A DNA stretch of 64,000 nucleotides, from positions 2,046,001-2,110,000 of the forward strand of contig CAVXME010000001.1 of the NCBI GenBank assembly GCA_963762965.1, written 5' to 3'. Source of the stretch: DATBAX01 sp963762965 (GTDB taxonomy: Bacteria > Acidobacteriota > Terriglobia > Terriglobales > Acidobacteriaceae). Both the position numbers and the translations under genes were made by a program. Below the pieces are notes generated by a model, which was not told the origin of the DNA, ran no database searches, and was given only the letters and a program-made list of their open reading frames with translations. This document shows, piece after piece, positions 25,490 to 33,331 of the stretch; within the stretch, counting starts at the first letter, position 1, and each line of letters starts with the position of its first letter.

Positions 25490-25792
25490 ATGGCATTGAC
25501 CGCGATTCATCCCGGCGAACATCTGGCCGAAGAGCTCGAAGCGCTCCAGATGAGCGCGGCTGAGTTAGCACGCAAGCTCGACGTTCCAACCAATCGGGTC
25601 ACGCAAATCTTGAACGGAACACGCGCCATCACGGGCGACACCGCCTTGCGCCTCGCCCATTTCTTTGGCACGAGCGCGGAGTTTTGGCTGAATTTGCAGA
25701 GTCTCTACGAATTGCGGCTCGCGCAGAAGAAGTCAGGGAAATCCATCCAAGCCCTGCCCCGGCTCGAACGGCGCGATCTCGTTCGGGCATGA
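25490..25792 (+). CDS. higA: HigA-family antitoxin (XRE helix-turn-helix)
   Basis: 100-residue DNA-binding antitoxin: IHPGEHLAEELEALQMSAAE starts the HTH, followed by ELARKLDVPTNRVTQILNGT and ITGDTALRLAHFFGTSAEFW, the signature of the HigA/VapI family. Expected to neutralise the upstream toxin and repress the promoter at 25152-25185. ATG at 25490 follows GAGGGGG, a good binding site. Confidence 0.93.
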   Translation: MALTAIHPGEHLAEELEALQMSAAELARKLDVPTNRVTQILNGTRAITGDTALRLAHFFGTSAEFWLNLQSLYELRLAQKKSGKSIQALPRLERRDLVRA

Positions 25793-25890
25793 CGAAAATC
25801 CCCGCCCAAACGGAGCTTGGACGGGGCACCCGAATGATTGATTTTGAAGGCTAGATCGGACTCCACCCTGAGCGAGATGCCTGACGCTAA

Positions 25891-26604
25891 TTACTGCCAC
25901 GGAAATTGTTTCTTGTGAAAAGTAGGTACTCCAGACTTCGAACCAGCTGCAATTTCGATTTGCAGAAAATTGGAGCCTCTCGGATCCATAGCTATGGCCG
26001 ATTCATTATCGTTGAGCGAGTACCCTGAACATTTCAGAAACTCTTTTGAAAAGATGATGTCGCCGTGATCCTCACGCCAAGTCCCATTACTCTCCGTACT
26101 CTTCGCTGAACCAGAGACCGTTTCCTTGAACGTATGATCCGCCTTCATGACCAAAGTTGTTTGCATGCCGGCCTCGTTGCGGTGGTAGGTTCCCTCCACC
26201 GTGTTGGTTGTCGAAGGATTGGTCTTGCTATACCACACGACTTGATATTCCCGTAGCCGAAGACGAACCAGAATGCCGAATTTCTTTTCGATATCGGCCC
26301 AGCTTGTTCCGTCTGGAGCGAGCTCTTGTCCCGGCAGCGCCAAGAATTCCTTGGAGAAGGCGACTCCGCCCTCTCCGACGCGGTGCCAAGTGCCGACAGC
26401 ATTTCGGACTTGACCGGGAGCGTTCACCTGTTGTGCGAAAGTGTGGTCTGGACGCAGGGTCAGGATCGAACGCTCGTCTTGCTGCACCAAACTATACGTT
26501 CCGCATGTGACCGCCTCACCGTAATCGGAGGCGATAATGAACCAGCCGATGAATAGGGCGACAAACAGCAGAGTGGCGCCGACGATTTGTGCGAACACCC
26601 TCAT
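25891..26604 (-). CDS. Membrane-anchored protein with two tandem copies of a 'DHTF...GTW...FSKEFL' unit
   Basis: One N-terminal membrane helix or uncleaved signal (IVGATLLFVALFIGWFIIAS) followed by a duplicated beta unit. Copy one has LRPDHTFAQQV, AVGTWHRVGEG and VAFSKEFLALPG (about residues 50-95). Copy two has MKADHTFKETV, NGTWREDHGD and IIFSKEFLKCSG (about 150-195). Each resembles a small antiparallel repeat found in uncharacterised proteins. Function unknown. It starts 45 bp after the trpB stop on the same strand, so it may be read from the trp transcript. Confidence 0.7.
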   Translation of the reverse strand: MRVFAQIVGATLLFVALFIGWFIIASDYGEAVTCGTYSLVQQDERSILTLRPDHTFAQQVNAPGQVRNAVGTWHRVGEGGVAFSKEFLALPGQELAPDGTSWADIEKKFGILVRLRLREYQVVWYSKTNPSTTNTVEGTYHRNEAGMQTTLVMKADHTFKETVSGSAKSTESNGTWREDHGDIIFSKEFLKCSGYSLNDNESAIAMDPRGSNFLQIEIAAGSKSGVPTFHKKQFPWQ

Positions 26605-26648
26605 GTCAGCTCATGAATTAAAGCCGCAGAATTGTTAAAAGAAAAAGG

Positions 26649-27869
26649 CTAATCCAGCTGCAAGTTTTCCCTCAGAATCCCAATATCTTTGTCCCCGCGA
26701 CCGGAAATATTGACGATCACGATTTCTGATTTCTTCATTTTCGGGGCGCGCTTGATCACTTCCGCCACGGCGTGCGCGGACTCGAGCGCGGGAATAATTC
26801 CTTCGGTGCGAGCCAGCAGGGTGCAGGCTTCGAGCGCTTCGGCATCGGAGGCGGGGACGTACTCGGCGCGGCCGGTGTCCTTCATCCAGGCGTGCTCTGG
26901 GCCGATGGAAGGATAGTCGAGTCCTGCGGAAACCGAATGAGTGAGGGCGATTTGTCCGGCTGCATCTTGCAGCACGTATGAATACGTTCCCTGCAGTACG
27001 CCCGGTGATCCGCCACGAAAGCGCGCGGCGTGTTCGCCCAATTTCTCGCTGCGGCCGCCGGCTTCGACGCCAATCAGTTTTACTTTCTTGTCTTTGAGGA
27101 ATTGATGAAAGATTCCGATAGAGTTCGATCCGCCACCCACGCAGGCGATGATTGCCGTGGGCAGCTTGCCTTCGGCTTTGAGAATCTGGGCGCGGGCTTC
27201 GATGCCGATCACTTTGTGGAAGTTGCGGACCATAGTCGGGTAGGGATGCGCACCGAGCACGCTGCCCAGAAGGTAATGCGTGGTGCGAACATTCGTCACC
27301 CAATCGCGCATGGCTTCATTGATGGCATCTTTCAAGGTGCGCGAACCGGATTCGACGCCGCGTACTTCCGCGCCGAGCAAACGCATGCGGAAGACGTTCA
27401 GCTCCTGGCGGCGCATGTCTTCAGTTCCCATGTAGACGACGCACTCGAATCCCAGCAGCGCACAGACTGTGGCCGTGGCCACGCCGTGCTGTCCCGCTCC
27501 GGTCTCCGCGATGATGCGGCGCTTGCCCATGCGTTCGGCGAGCAGAGCTTGTCCCAGGCAGTTGTTAATTTTGTGGGCGCCGGTGTGGAGCAGGTCTTCG
27601 CGCTTGAGATAAATTTTCGCGCCGCCAAGTTTCTTGGTGAGGCTGCGGGCAAAGAACAATGGCGTGGGACGTCCGGCGTAAGTGTGGAGCAGTTCGTTGA
27701 GGCGATGCTGGAATTTCTTGTCTCGCTTGGCTTTCTCGTACGCCTGCTCCAGTTCTTCGAGCGCGGCCATGAGCGTTTCCGGGACATAGCGTCCGCCGTA
27801 AACCCCGAAGCGTCCAGCCACAGGCTTGGCCGACACTGGTTTGTTCTTCGTGATGTTTGCGGTTGCCAT
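26649..27869 (-). CDS. trpB: Tryptophan synthase beta chain
   Basis: PLP enzyme joining indole and serine to tryptophan. 406 residues; AGRPTPLFFARSLTKKLGG, the PLP lysine in HTGAHKINN, ETGAGQHGVATATV, GGGSNSIGIFHQF (phosphate loop) and the C-terminal SGRGDKDIG are all present. Belongs to the TrpB1 form that pairs with TrpA. It begins 3 bp after the trpF stop, so the two are coupled; trpA is displaced about 1.6 kb downstream. Confidence 0.96.
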   Translation of the reverse strand: MATANITKNKPVSAKPVAGRFGVYGGRYVPETLMAALEELEQAYEKAKRDKKFQHRLNELLHTYAGRPTPLFFARSLTKKLGGAKIYLKREDLLHTGAHKINNCLGQALLAERMGKRRIIAETGAGQHGVATATVCALLGFECVVYMGTEDMRRQELNVFRMRLLGAEVRGVESGSRTLKDAINEAMRDWVTNVRTTHYLLGSVLGAHPYPTMVRNFHKVIGIEARAQILKAEGKLPTAIIACVGGGSNSIGIFHQFLKDKKVKLIGVEAGGRSEKLGEHAARFRGGSPGVLQGTYSYVLQDAAGQIALTHSVSAGLDYPSIGPEHAWMKDTGRAEYVPASDAEALEACTLLARTEGIIPALESAHAVAEVIKRAPKMKKSEIVIVNISGRGDKDIGILRENLQLD

Positions 27870-27872
27870 GGC

Positions 27873-28529
27873 TTAGATCTCAGACTGCCGGACTGCGTTG
27901 ATGAATGCCCGAACTTTTTCGGGATCTTTCTTGCCGGGGGACGCCTCGACGCCGGAAACTACGTCCACGCCCCAGGGCTCTAGTATACGGATTGCTTCGG
28001 TTACATTGCCGGGAGTAAGGCCGCCGGCGACGACTACCCGTCCAAGCCTCGCGATCGCTTCAATGCTCGGCCGGCTCGTTTGCCAGTCGAAGGTTTTTCC
28101 GGTGCCACCGTACTTCGACGAGTTTCCAGCATCCACAAGAAAAGCGTGAACCACATCGGGTTCCCACGTCATGGCCAAACCTTCAGGTGTAGGGTGATGC
28201 ATCGAGATACCAACCACAATTTTAAGATGTGGCCGGCGCTTTACGATTCGATCTGCCACGTGCGGATCCTCATTGTCGCCATGCATCTGGATCGCAGTGA
28301 GGCCTGCTTCATCGGCAATGCGGCAAATCGAATCCTCGACCTGATGGACGAACACGCCGACCTTTTCGGTTTTCTCCGGTAATTTACCAATGATTTCGCA
28401 CGCTAGTTCCGGCTCAATGTATCGCGGGCTCTTCTCGTAGAAGACGAACCCCAACGCGTCAGCGCCAGCATCGACGGCCGTCTGTGCATCTTCCAGATTC
28501 GTGGTGCCGCAGATTTTGATCCAGGTCAT
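27873..28529 (-). CDS. trpF: Phosphoribosylanthranilate isomerase
   Basis: Amadori rearrangement step of tryptophan synthesis. The general base Cys is in KICGTTNLEDA at residue 7, ALGFVFYEKSPRYI is the second family motif, and the Asp acid is in HAFLVDAG. The phosphate loop is VVVAGGLTPGNV with VSGVEASPGKKDPEKV. 218 residues, normal for a monofunctional TrpF. Between trpC (82 bp upstream) and trpB (3 bp downstream). Confidence 0.95.
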   Translation of the reverse strand: MTWIKICGTTNLEDAQTAVDAGADALGFVFYEKSPRYIEPELACEIIGKLPEKTEKVGVFVHQVEDSICRIADEAGLTAIQMHGDNEDPHVADRIVKRRPHLKIVVGISMHHPTPEGLAMTWEPDVVHAFLVDAGNSSKYGGTGKTFDWQTSRPSIEAIARLGRVVVAGGLTPGNVTEAIRILEPWGVDVVSGVEASPGKKDPEKVRAFINAVRQSEI

Positions 28530-28537
28530 AAGAACAA

Positions 28538-28577
28538 GCTTTCAGCCGTCAGCTATCAGCTATCAGCCGTCAGGAAA
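28538..28577. repeat. Quasi-tandem CAGCTATCAGCCGTC repeat
   Basis: Four degenerate 7-mer copies (cagccgt, cagctat, cagctat, cagccgt) between trpF and trpC; the same family as 4719-4850 and 23824-23893. Confidence 0.55.
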
Positions 28578-28611
28578 GTCGGGTCGCTGGTGGTTCGCAA
28601 GCTATGATCGT

Positions 28612-29421
28612 TTACTTCGATGCGGCTGTCGGAACTGCCTCGGCCAGCAAAGTCCGCAGGGCGTCGCCCGGCGATTCGGCTTTCATCAAGGATTCGCCAA
28701 TCAGAAATGCCTGATACCCGGCGGCGCGCAGGCGGGCGATGTCTGCTCCGCTGTGGATGCCGCTCTCGGCGACCCGCACCACGTTCTTTGGAATCATCTC
28801 CCCTAAACGAAATGCGGTGTCCAAATCCACTTTGAAAGTGCGGAGATCGCGGCTGTTCACGCCGATCAGATCGCAGCCGGCGTCGATGGCGCGGCGGAGT
28901 TCGTCTTCGTCATGAGCTTCACACAGGACATCGAGACCATGATCCCGGGCAATGCTTGCCAGGGAAGTTAGTTCGGCTTGAGACAAGGCGGCGACGATCA
29001 GCAGAATCGCGTCAGCAGAGTTCGCCCGGGCTTCGAGGACTTGAAATTCGTCCACGATAAAGTCTTTGCGCAGGCAAGGGATGTGAGTGCAAAAAGATGC
29101 GCGGCGCAGGTTTTCCAGCGAGCCCTGAAAGAATTCCCCGTCGGTCAAGACCGATAGCGCGGTTGCGCCGGCCTGTTCCAGTTCCGCGGCAAGGCCCTCA
29201 ACGTTGAAATTCGCGCGAATCAATCCCCGCGAGGGCGAAGCTTTCTTTAATTCGGCAATGATGGCGATGCCGTCTTTGCTTTTGGCTTCAAGCGTCCGTC
29301 GAAAGCCGCGGGGAATGTGGGCTTGCGCCCGCCGCTCCAGGTCCTGCAAATCAGCCGTACGCCGGGTTTCGGCGACTTTTTGGCGGGCAGCAGCGACGAT
29401 CTGATCGAGACTCGCGGGCAT
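28612..29421 (-). CDS. trpC: Indole-3-glycerol phosphate synthase
   Basis: Ring closure of CdRP to indole-3-glycerol phosphate. ATG 29421 starts MPASLDQIVAAARQ. Conserved elements: IAELKKASPSRGLIR (catalytic Lys), LSVLTDGEFFQGS, PCLRKDFIVDEFQV, DAILLIVAAL, GVNSRDLRTFKVD and VAESGIHSGADI. 269 residues, a standard single-domain TrpC. First recognisable gene of the trp cluster; no trpE, trpG or trpD occur in the window. Confidence 0.95.
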   Translation of the reverse strand: MPASLDQIVAAARQKVAETRRTADLQDLERRAQAHIPRGFRRTLEAKSKDGIAIIAELKKASPSRGLIRANFNVEGLAAELEQAGATALSVLTDGEFFQGSLENLRRASFCTHIPCLRKDFIVDEFQVLEARANSADAILLIVAALSQAELTSLASIARDHGLDVLCEAHDEDELRRAIDAGCDLIGVNSRDLRTFKVDLDTAFRLGEMIPKNVVRVAESGIHSGADIARLRAAGYQAFLIGESLMKAESPGDALRTLLAEAVPTAASK

Positions 29422-29556
29422 GACGAATCCAAGGATTATACGGGAAGGCGTAAATGGATCGCCGGTCAGCAACGACGGTAATCCAGACCCGACTTTCGTA
29501 ATCTAGTCCGCCGATCTGCGCGAGAACTAACCTGTTCGGCGGGGGTTTACTCTCAC

Positions 29557-29931
29557 ATGATCGACAAAATCAGCAAATCGCTCTTAGTCCTGGCAGTTGG
29601 GGGTCTGATGTTAACCGGTGCCGCCTCTGCTCAAACCACAACCAACACTTCTGGCGCAGGCGCCGGGGTGGTTGATCCTAACCATCCGCGCGTGAACCAG
29701 GTCAACCAGCGCGAGCAGAACCAGCAGGACCGCATTGCCAACGGGGTCAAGAACGACAAGCTGACGCCGGGGCAAACCGCCAACCTGGAAAAAGGCCAAC
29801 AACGGCTGCAAAACAATGAAAAGAAAGACATGGCCGCCGATAATGGACACCTGACCAAACAGGACCAGCGCCAGCTCAATCGCGAGGCCAACCGTCAGAG
29901 CCGTAAGATTGCCAAAGACAAACACCAGTAG
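29557..29931 (+). CDS. Small secreted Gln/Asn-rich protein (124 aa)
   Basis: Signal peptide (SLLVLAVGGLMLTGAASAQ) and a highly charged, Gln/Asn/Lys-rich mature part: VNQREQNQQDRIANGVKNDK, LTPGQTANLEKGQQRLQNN and LTKQDQRQLNREANRQSR. The repeated LT(P/K)xQ xx xLxxxxNR pattern resembles acidobacterial secreted helical proteins of unknown function, perhaps metal- or cell-wall-associated. Followed by a strong terminator at 29972, so it is monocistronic. It diverges from trpC. Confidence 0.7.
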   Translation: MIDKISKSLLVLAVGGLMLTGAASAQTTTNTSGAGAGVVDPNHPRVNQVNQREQNQQDRIANGVKNDKLTPGQTANLEKGQQRLQNNEKKDMAADNGHLTKQDQRQLNREANRQSRKIAKDKHQ

Positions 29932-30290
29932 GATCTGCCCGCAATCTGATATTCTCAATGTTCAGGACTAAGCCGCAGGCAACTGCGGCTTTTTCATTGC
30001 CGGTTCTGCGCCCCAAGTCGATTCAGGTTCATGAGGATCCAGGTTCGGTAAATGTGCAGTTAGTTCGGCCGAAAGCTGCATGTATTTGCATACCTCTGCC
30101 ATCCGCCAGTCTCACTTATCGAATTAAGTCCTTTAAGCTCAATGTTTTTGATTTCAAGTTACTTTGGTAATGAAAGTGCATCGGTTCCACCCGGTGCTCT
30201 GTAATTTTCTGACTCTGTAAATCTACGGCCTTGAAGGAATGAGGCCTCAAGTTTAAATTTTGGTACGTCATCAGCGATGAGGGACACTTT
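29932..30290. other. Intergenic region with terminator and probable promoter of the PEP-CTERM gene
   Basis: Contains the terminator at 29972-29994. The remaining ~295 bp is AT-richer than its surroundings and has no convincing gene. Promoter elements for the gene at 30291 are expected near 30190-30260 but cannot be fixed. Confidence 0.55.
29972..29994 (+). terminator. Rho-independent terminator
   Basis: Perfect 7-bp stem GCCGCAG-gcaa-CTGCGGC followed by TTTTT, 40 bp after the stop of the secreted protein gene. Confidence 0.85.
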
Positions 30291-30905
30291 ATGAGACGAA
30301 TGATTTTCCTGGCTTTACTGATGCTGGCCCTACCCATGGCCGCGTTCGCAGATAGCAGCCTTATTTTTCAAAACCTTGGCGGATCCCTGAGTGTTAGCAG
30401 CAGTGGCGTTACTCTCAGCAAGTCCAAGCTGACCGAGATTTCGGGCCTGAACGGTGGCGGATCGATTTTTGGCAGCAGCGCCCACCCCTCTCTCGGTACC
30501 CTTAGCTTTAGCACGGGCTCGGAACTGAGCTCGAGTTACAACTCATCCACCGGCGTTACCACAACCATATTCGCGGGCGGGGGAAGTTTTACCATCACTG
30601 GCAACGGCCAGAACGGCGTGCCCAAGGGAGTCATCTTCCAAGGAACCTTCAGCGGAAACGTCACGGTTGCCACTTCGCCGCGTACCAAAGATTCGCCTCG
30701 CTCGTTCATGCTGACCGGCGCTGTTACCGGGACCTATAACGGCGTTACGATACATGGCCAAGTGGTCGAGCTTCGCGTTAACGGAGGAAAGGTCGGTGGC
30801 ACCACCTCTCTGAGCGCCGTTCCTGAGCCGAGTACACTGGGCTTGTTCGGCACCGGCCTGGTAGGAATGGCTGGACTGCTGCGCCGCAAGAAGAAAATAG
30901 GGTAA
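30291..30905 (+). CDS. PEP-CTERM sorting domain protein
   Basis: 204 residues: signal peptide (FLALLMLALPMAAFAD), a Ser/Gly/Thr-rich beta-structured middle, and a textbook C-terminal sorting signal, VPEPSTLGLFGTGLVGMAGL followed by LRRKKK. In the PEP-CTERM/exosortase system this signal is cleaved and the protein exported into the exopolysaccharide matrix. No exosortase gene is in the window. The ATG at 30291 follows a weak purine stretch (gatgagggac). Ends in a terminator at 30936. Confidence 0.9.
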   Translation: MRRMIFLALLMLALPMAAFADSSLIFQNLGGSLSVSSSGVTLSKSKLTEISGLNGGGSIFGSSAHPSLGTLSFSTGSELSSSYNSSTGVTTTIFAGGGSFTITGNGQNGVPKGVIFQGTFSGNVTVATSPRTKDSPRSFMLTGAVTGTYNGVTIHGQVVELRVNGGKVGGTTSLSAVPEPSTLGLFGTGLVGMAGLLRRKKKIG

Positions 30906-30935
30906 TACATTTCCCTTAGCCAATTCGTCTCACAC

Positions 30936-30963
30936 AGTCCCCGCTTAGAGCGGGGACTTTTTA
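30936..30963 (+). terminator. Rho-independent terminator
   Basis: Perfect 10-bp stem AGTCCCCGCT-tag-AGCGGGGACT with a T-run, 31 bp after the PEP-CTERM gene. Confidence 0.9.
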
Positions 30964-31004
30964 TTGGGGGTGAAGTTTTCTAGCAGTGAGACGCAGCGTG
31001 AAGT

Positions 31005-31086
31005 TCCGTGGCAGAGCGGCGCTTGAGCGCCGCGTAAATCGTTCTTGCTTCGCAACGCGGCCCTGCAAGGGCCGCTCTTCCACGGC
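31005..31086. repeat. 82-nt element with terminal inverted repeats, copy 2
   Basis: Arms CCGTGGCAGAGCGGC / GCCGCTCTTCCACGG (one mismatch) and the shared core GCCGCGTAAATCG identify it as a second copy of the 17655-17737 element. It sits between the PEP-CTERM terminator and the ribBA 3' end. Confidence 0.8.
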
Positions 31087-31128
31087 GCTGTCTGGCGCAA
31101 TCAAGCTGCACGTTCCAGACGCAGCGGC

Positions 31129-32298
31129 TCAGCGGCTTCCGATTTTCACGTTCGCTCGCGGGATGGGGACTTGCTCCACGATTTCAATCCCGAACCCTTC
31201 AAGAGCGACGACCCTTCGTGGGTGATTGGTTAGCAGGCGAATGCGGCGCAAATTCAAATCAGACAGGATCTGTGCTCCAATACCGATTTCGCGCTGGGTC
31301 TTGCGCTCGCTTTCAGGTGGAGCCGGCAGGCTGCGATCGCGATGGAAGGTGAGTGCATTCCGTTCTCCCACGCGTTCGACGGTAAATCCCTTGGAAGTCT
31401 GGTGCAGATAGATGAGTGCGCCGCGTCCATTCTGCGCGATGGCTGCCATGGAGCCCTCGATGGTGGCGTGGCAGTCGCATCCGGTAGATCCAAACACATC
31501 CCCGAGAACGCAGTGCGAGTGCATGCGGACGAGCACCGGTTCGGTGCTACTTTCGATATCTCCACGAACCAGGGCAACGTGGGACTCGCCGCCATCGACT
31601 TCGCTTTCGTAAGCGATCAGCCGGAACTCTCCGTGGCGCGTTGCGATCAAGGCCTCCCCGACACGATGCACATAGCGTTCGTTCTGCATGCGGTAGCGGA
31701 TCAGGTCGGCGACGGTGAGCATCTTCATGCCGTGGGTCTGGCAGAACTCGATGAGGTCGGGGACGCGGGCCATGGTGCCGTCGTCCTTCATGATTTCGCA
31801 GATGATTCCTGCCGGAACCAATCCAGCCATGCGGGCGAGATCGACGGAAGCTTCAGTCTGACCGGCGCGCACCAGGACTCCACCCTTGCGGGCGCGCAGC
31901 GGGAACACATGCCCCGGACGGGCCAGATCGGAAGGCCGGGTCGCGGGATCAATGGCAACCTGGATGGTTCGGGCGCGATCGTAAGTAGAAATTCCCGTGG
32001 TCACGCCGTCGCGAGCGTCAATGGCTTCGCAAAAGGCGGTGCCGTAATTCGAGGTATTTTCGGCGGTCATAGGCCCGATGCGCAGGTGGTCCAGGCGCTC
32101 TTCGGTCAGGGCGAGGCAGACCAGGCCGCGTCCGAACTTGGCCATGAAATTGATGGCTTCGGGAGTGACTTTTTCGGCGGCCAGAGTGAGGTCGCCTTCG
32201 TTCTCGCGGTCTTCATCGTCGACGACGACAATCATGCGTCCGGCGCGGATTTCTTCAATGGCCGAGGGCACGTCGGTGAATGGCGAATGCGATGCCAT
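31129..32298 (-). CDS. ribBA: RibBA-type protein: DHBP synthase fused to a degenerate GTP cyclohydrolase II domain
   Basis: N-terminal 3,4-dihydroxy-2-butanone-4-phosphate synthase looks fully active: VVDDEDRENEGDL, TAENTSNYGTAFCEAID, TGISTYDRARTI, RPGHVFPLRA and EICEIMKDDG-type residues are in place. The C-terminal half is recognisable as GCH II (HSHCVLGDVFGSTGCDCH, then GAQILSDLNLRRIRLLTNHP), with the three zinc Cys still present. The active-site motif normally RQEGRGIGL is HQTSKGFTV, and the D-x-R-D/E region reads TQREIG. By analogy to RibBX proteins the second domain is probably not a GTP cyclohydrolase. Riboflavin pathway; monocistronic here. Confidence 0.88.
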   Translation of the reverse strand: MASHSPFTDVPSAIEEIRAGRMIVVVDDEDRENEGDLTLAAEKVTPEAINFMAKFGRGLVCLALTEERLDHLRIGPMTAENTSNYGTAFCEAIDARDGVTTGISTYDRARTIQVAIDPATRPSDLARPGHVFPLRARKGGVLVRAGQTEASVDLARMAGLVPAGIICEIMKDDGTMARVPDLIEFCQTHGMKMLTVADLIRYRMQNERYVHRVGEALIATRHGEFRLIAYESEVDGGESHVALVRGDIESSTEPVLVRMHSHCVLGDVFGSTGCDCHATIEGSMAAIAQNGRGALIYLHQTSKGFTVERVGERNALTFHRDRSLPAPPESERKTQREIGIGAQILSDLNLRRIRLLTNHPRRVVALEGFGIEIVEQVPIPRANVKIGSR

Positions 32299-32344
32299 GA
32301 TGGGTAGATTGTAGCAAAAGGAGCGGATTGGCTAGGGATGGTGC

Positions 32345-32419
32345 GCGCGAGATCCCCTTCGACTTCGCTCAGGGCAGGCTCTCGCCCGGCTGAAAACCGC
32401 CGGGCCTTCGGGATGACAA
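32345..32419. repeat. Dispersed 'CCCTTCGACTTCGCTCAGG...GGGATGACA' repeat
   Basis: Intergenic copy of the GTCATCC/CTTCGACT family between ribBA and tRNA-Leu; it contains CTCTCGCCCGGC...GCCGGG arms. Confidence 0.5.
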
Positions 32420-32456
32420 ATTTGAAAGTGAGTAACTATTGTGAGCTGAGAAAGCT

Positions 32457-32543
32457 TGGTGCCATCGAAGGGACTCGAACCCCCACACCCTTGCGAGTAC
32501 ATGGACCTGAACCATGCGCGTCTGCCAATTCCGCCACGATGGC
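32457..32543 (-). tRNA. tRNA-Leu (anticodon CAG)
   Basis: Minus strand: acceptor GCCATCG / CGATGGC, anticodon loop TTCAGGT (anticodon CAG, reading CTG), a long variable arm (about GTACTCGCAAGGGTGT), T arm GGGGG-TTCGAGT-CCCTT and an encoded ACCA end at 32457-32460. 87 nt, with the long variable arm typical of class II tRNA. Confidence 0.95.
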
Positions 32544-32643
32544 AATCTATTGGGTCAATCCTCGCGGATGACCAATCAGGAGAGAACTACAGTCAATATT
32601 CTACAGCGGTGCCGCTGGCTGTCAAACTCATGGCCCCATTTCA

Positions 32644-32730
32644 GGTTTGAGATTTCAGATTGTGGATTTAAAACCGGGGTTTCGAGGCTCTAAAATCTGC
32701 AATCTAAAATCTTCAATCTGAAATCAGATT
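32644..32730. repeat. Quasi-tandem TCTAAAATCTGCAATC repeat
   Basis: Degenerate repeats of gatttcag / tctaaaat / ctgcaatc / ttcaatctgaaat immediately before the osmC stop. The same word family as the spacer at 21319-21352. Confidence 0.55.
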
Positions 32731-33156
32731 CTAGCCTTCGAGCTTTGCGGTCATGGTGATGTCGGCCTTGAGCAGCTTGGAAACCGGGCATCCGCTCTTG
32801 GCGTTCTGTGCGGCCTTTTCAAATGCAGCCGCGTCGGCGCCGGGAACGTGTGCCACTACGTCGAGGTGCACTTTGGTGATGGCGAAGCCGGAGTCGAGCT
32901 TTTCCAGAGTGAGTGTGGCTGTGGTCTCAATGCTGGAGGCGGTGAGATTGGCTGCGCCCAGCTGTCCGGAGAGCGCCATGGAGAAGCAGCCAGCGTGGGC
33001 CGCTGCAATCAGTTCTTCGGGATTGGTGCCGGGAGTTCCTTCAAACCGTGTGGCGAAAGAGTAAGGAGTGTTGGACAATACGCCGCTGGCGGAGGAAACC
33101 GCGCCTTTGCCGTCTTTGAGTCCGCCCTTCCAAATTGCGCTGGCCTTGCGTTCCAT
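32731..33156 (-). CDS. osmC: OsmC/Ohr-family peroxiredoxin-like protein
   Basis: Thiol-dependent reduction of organic hydroperoxides. 141 residues from ATG 33156, which has GGAGAG 8 nt upstream: MERKASAIWKGGLKDGKG, GTNPEELIAAAHAGCFSMAL (first redox Cys) and NAKSGCPVSKLLKADITMTA (second redox Cys). The two cysteines match the OsmC subgroup. Monocistronic, with a palindromic repeat just upstream. Confidence 0.92.
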   Translation of the reverse strand: MERKASAIWKGGLKDGKGAVSSASGVLSNTPYSFATRFEGTPGTNPEELIAAAHAGCFSMALSGQLGAANLTASSIETTATLTLEKLDSGFAITKVHLDVVAHVPGADAAAFEKAAQNAKSGCPVSKLLKADITMTAKLEG

Positions 33157-33223
33157 TCGTGTCTCTCCTGAGGATGAATTCGTGATCTTTGCTCTTGCCA
33201 TTGTAGATGAGGGAAGGCTTTCT

Positions 33224-33299
33224 GTAGAGACGTAGCTTGCTACGTCTTGCTAGCGGCGTTTCTGCATTCGCGGGAAGACGCAGCAAGCTGCGTCTCTAC
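33224..33299. repeat. Palindromic 'GTAGAGACG(T/C)AGC...GCTGCGTCTCTAC' repeat
   Basis: Two divergently degenerate copies: GTAGAGACGTAGCTTGC-TACGTCT at 33224-33247 and AGACGCAGCAAGCTGCGTCT-CTAC at 33276-33299. Together they form a long inverted repeat upstream of osmC. Confidence 0.65.
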
Positions 33300-33331
33300 G
33301 GCACAGTTCAATTACGCAAAACTGCCTGTGC

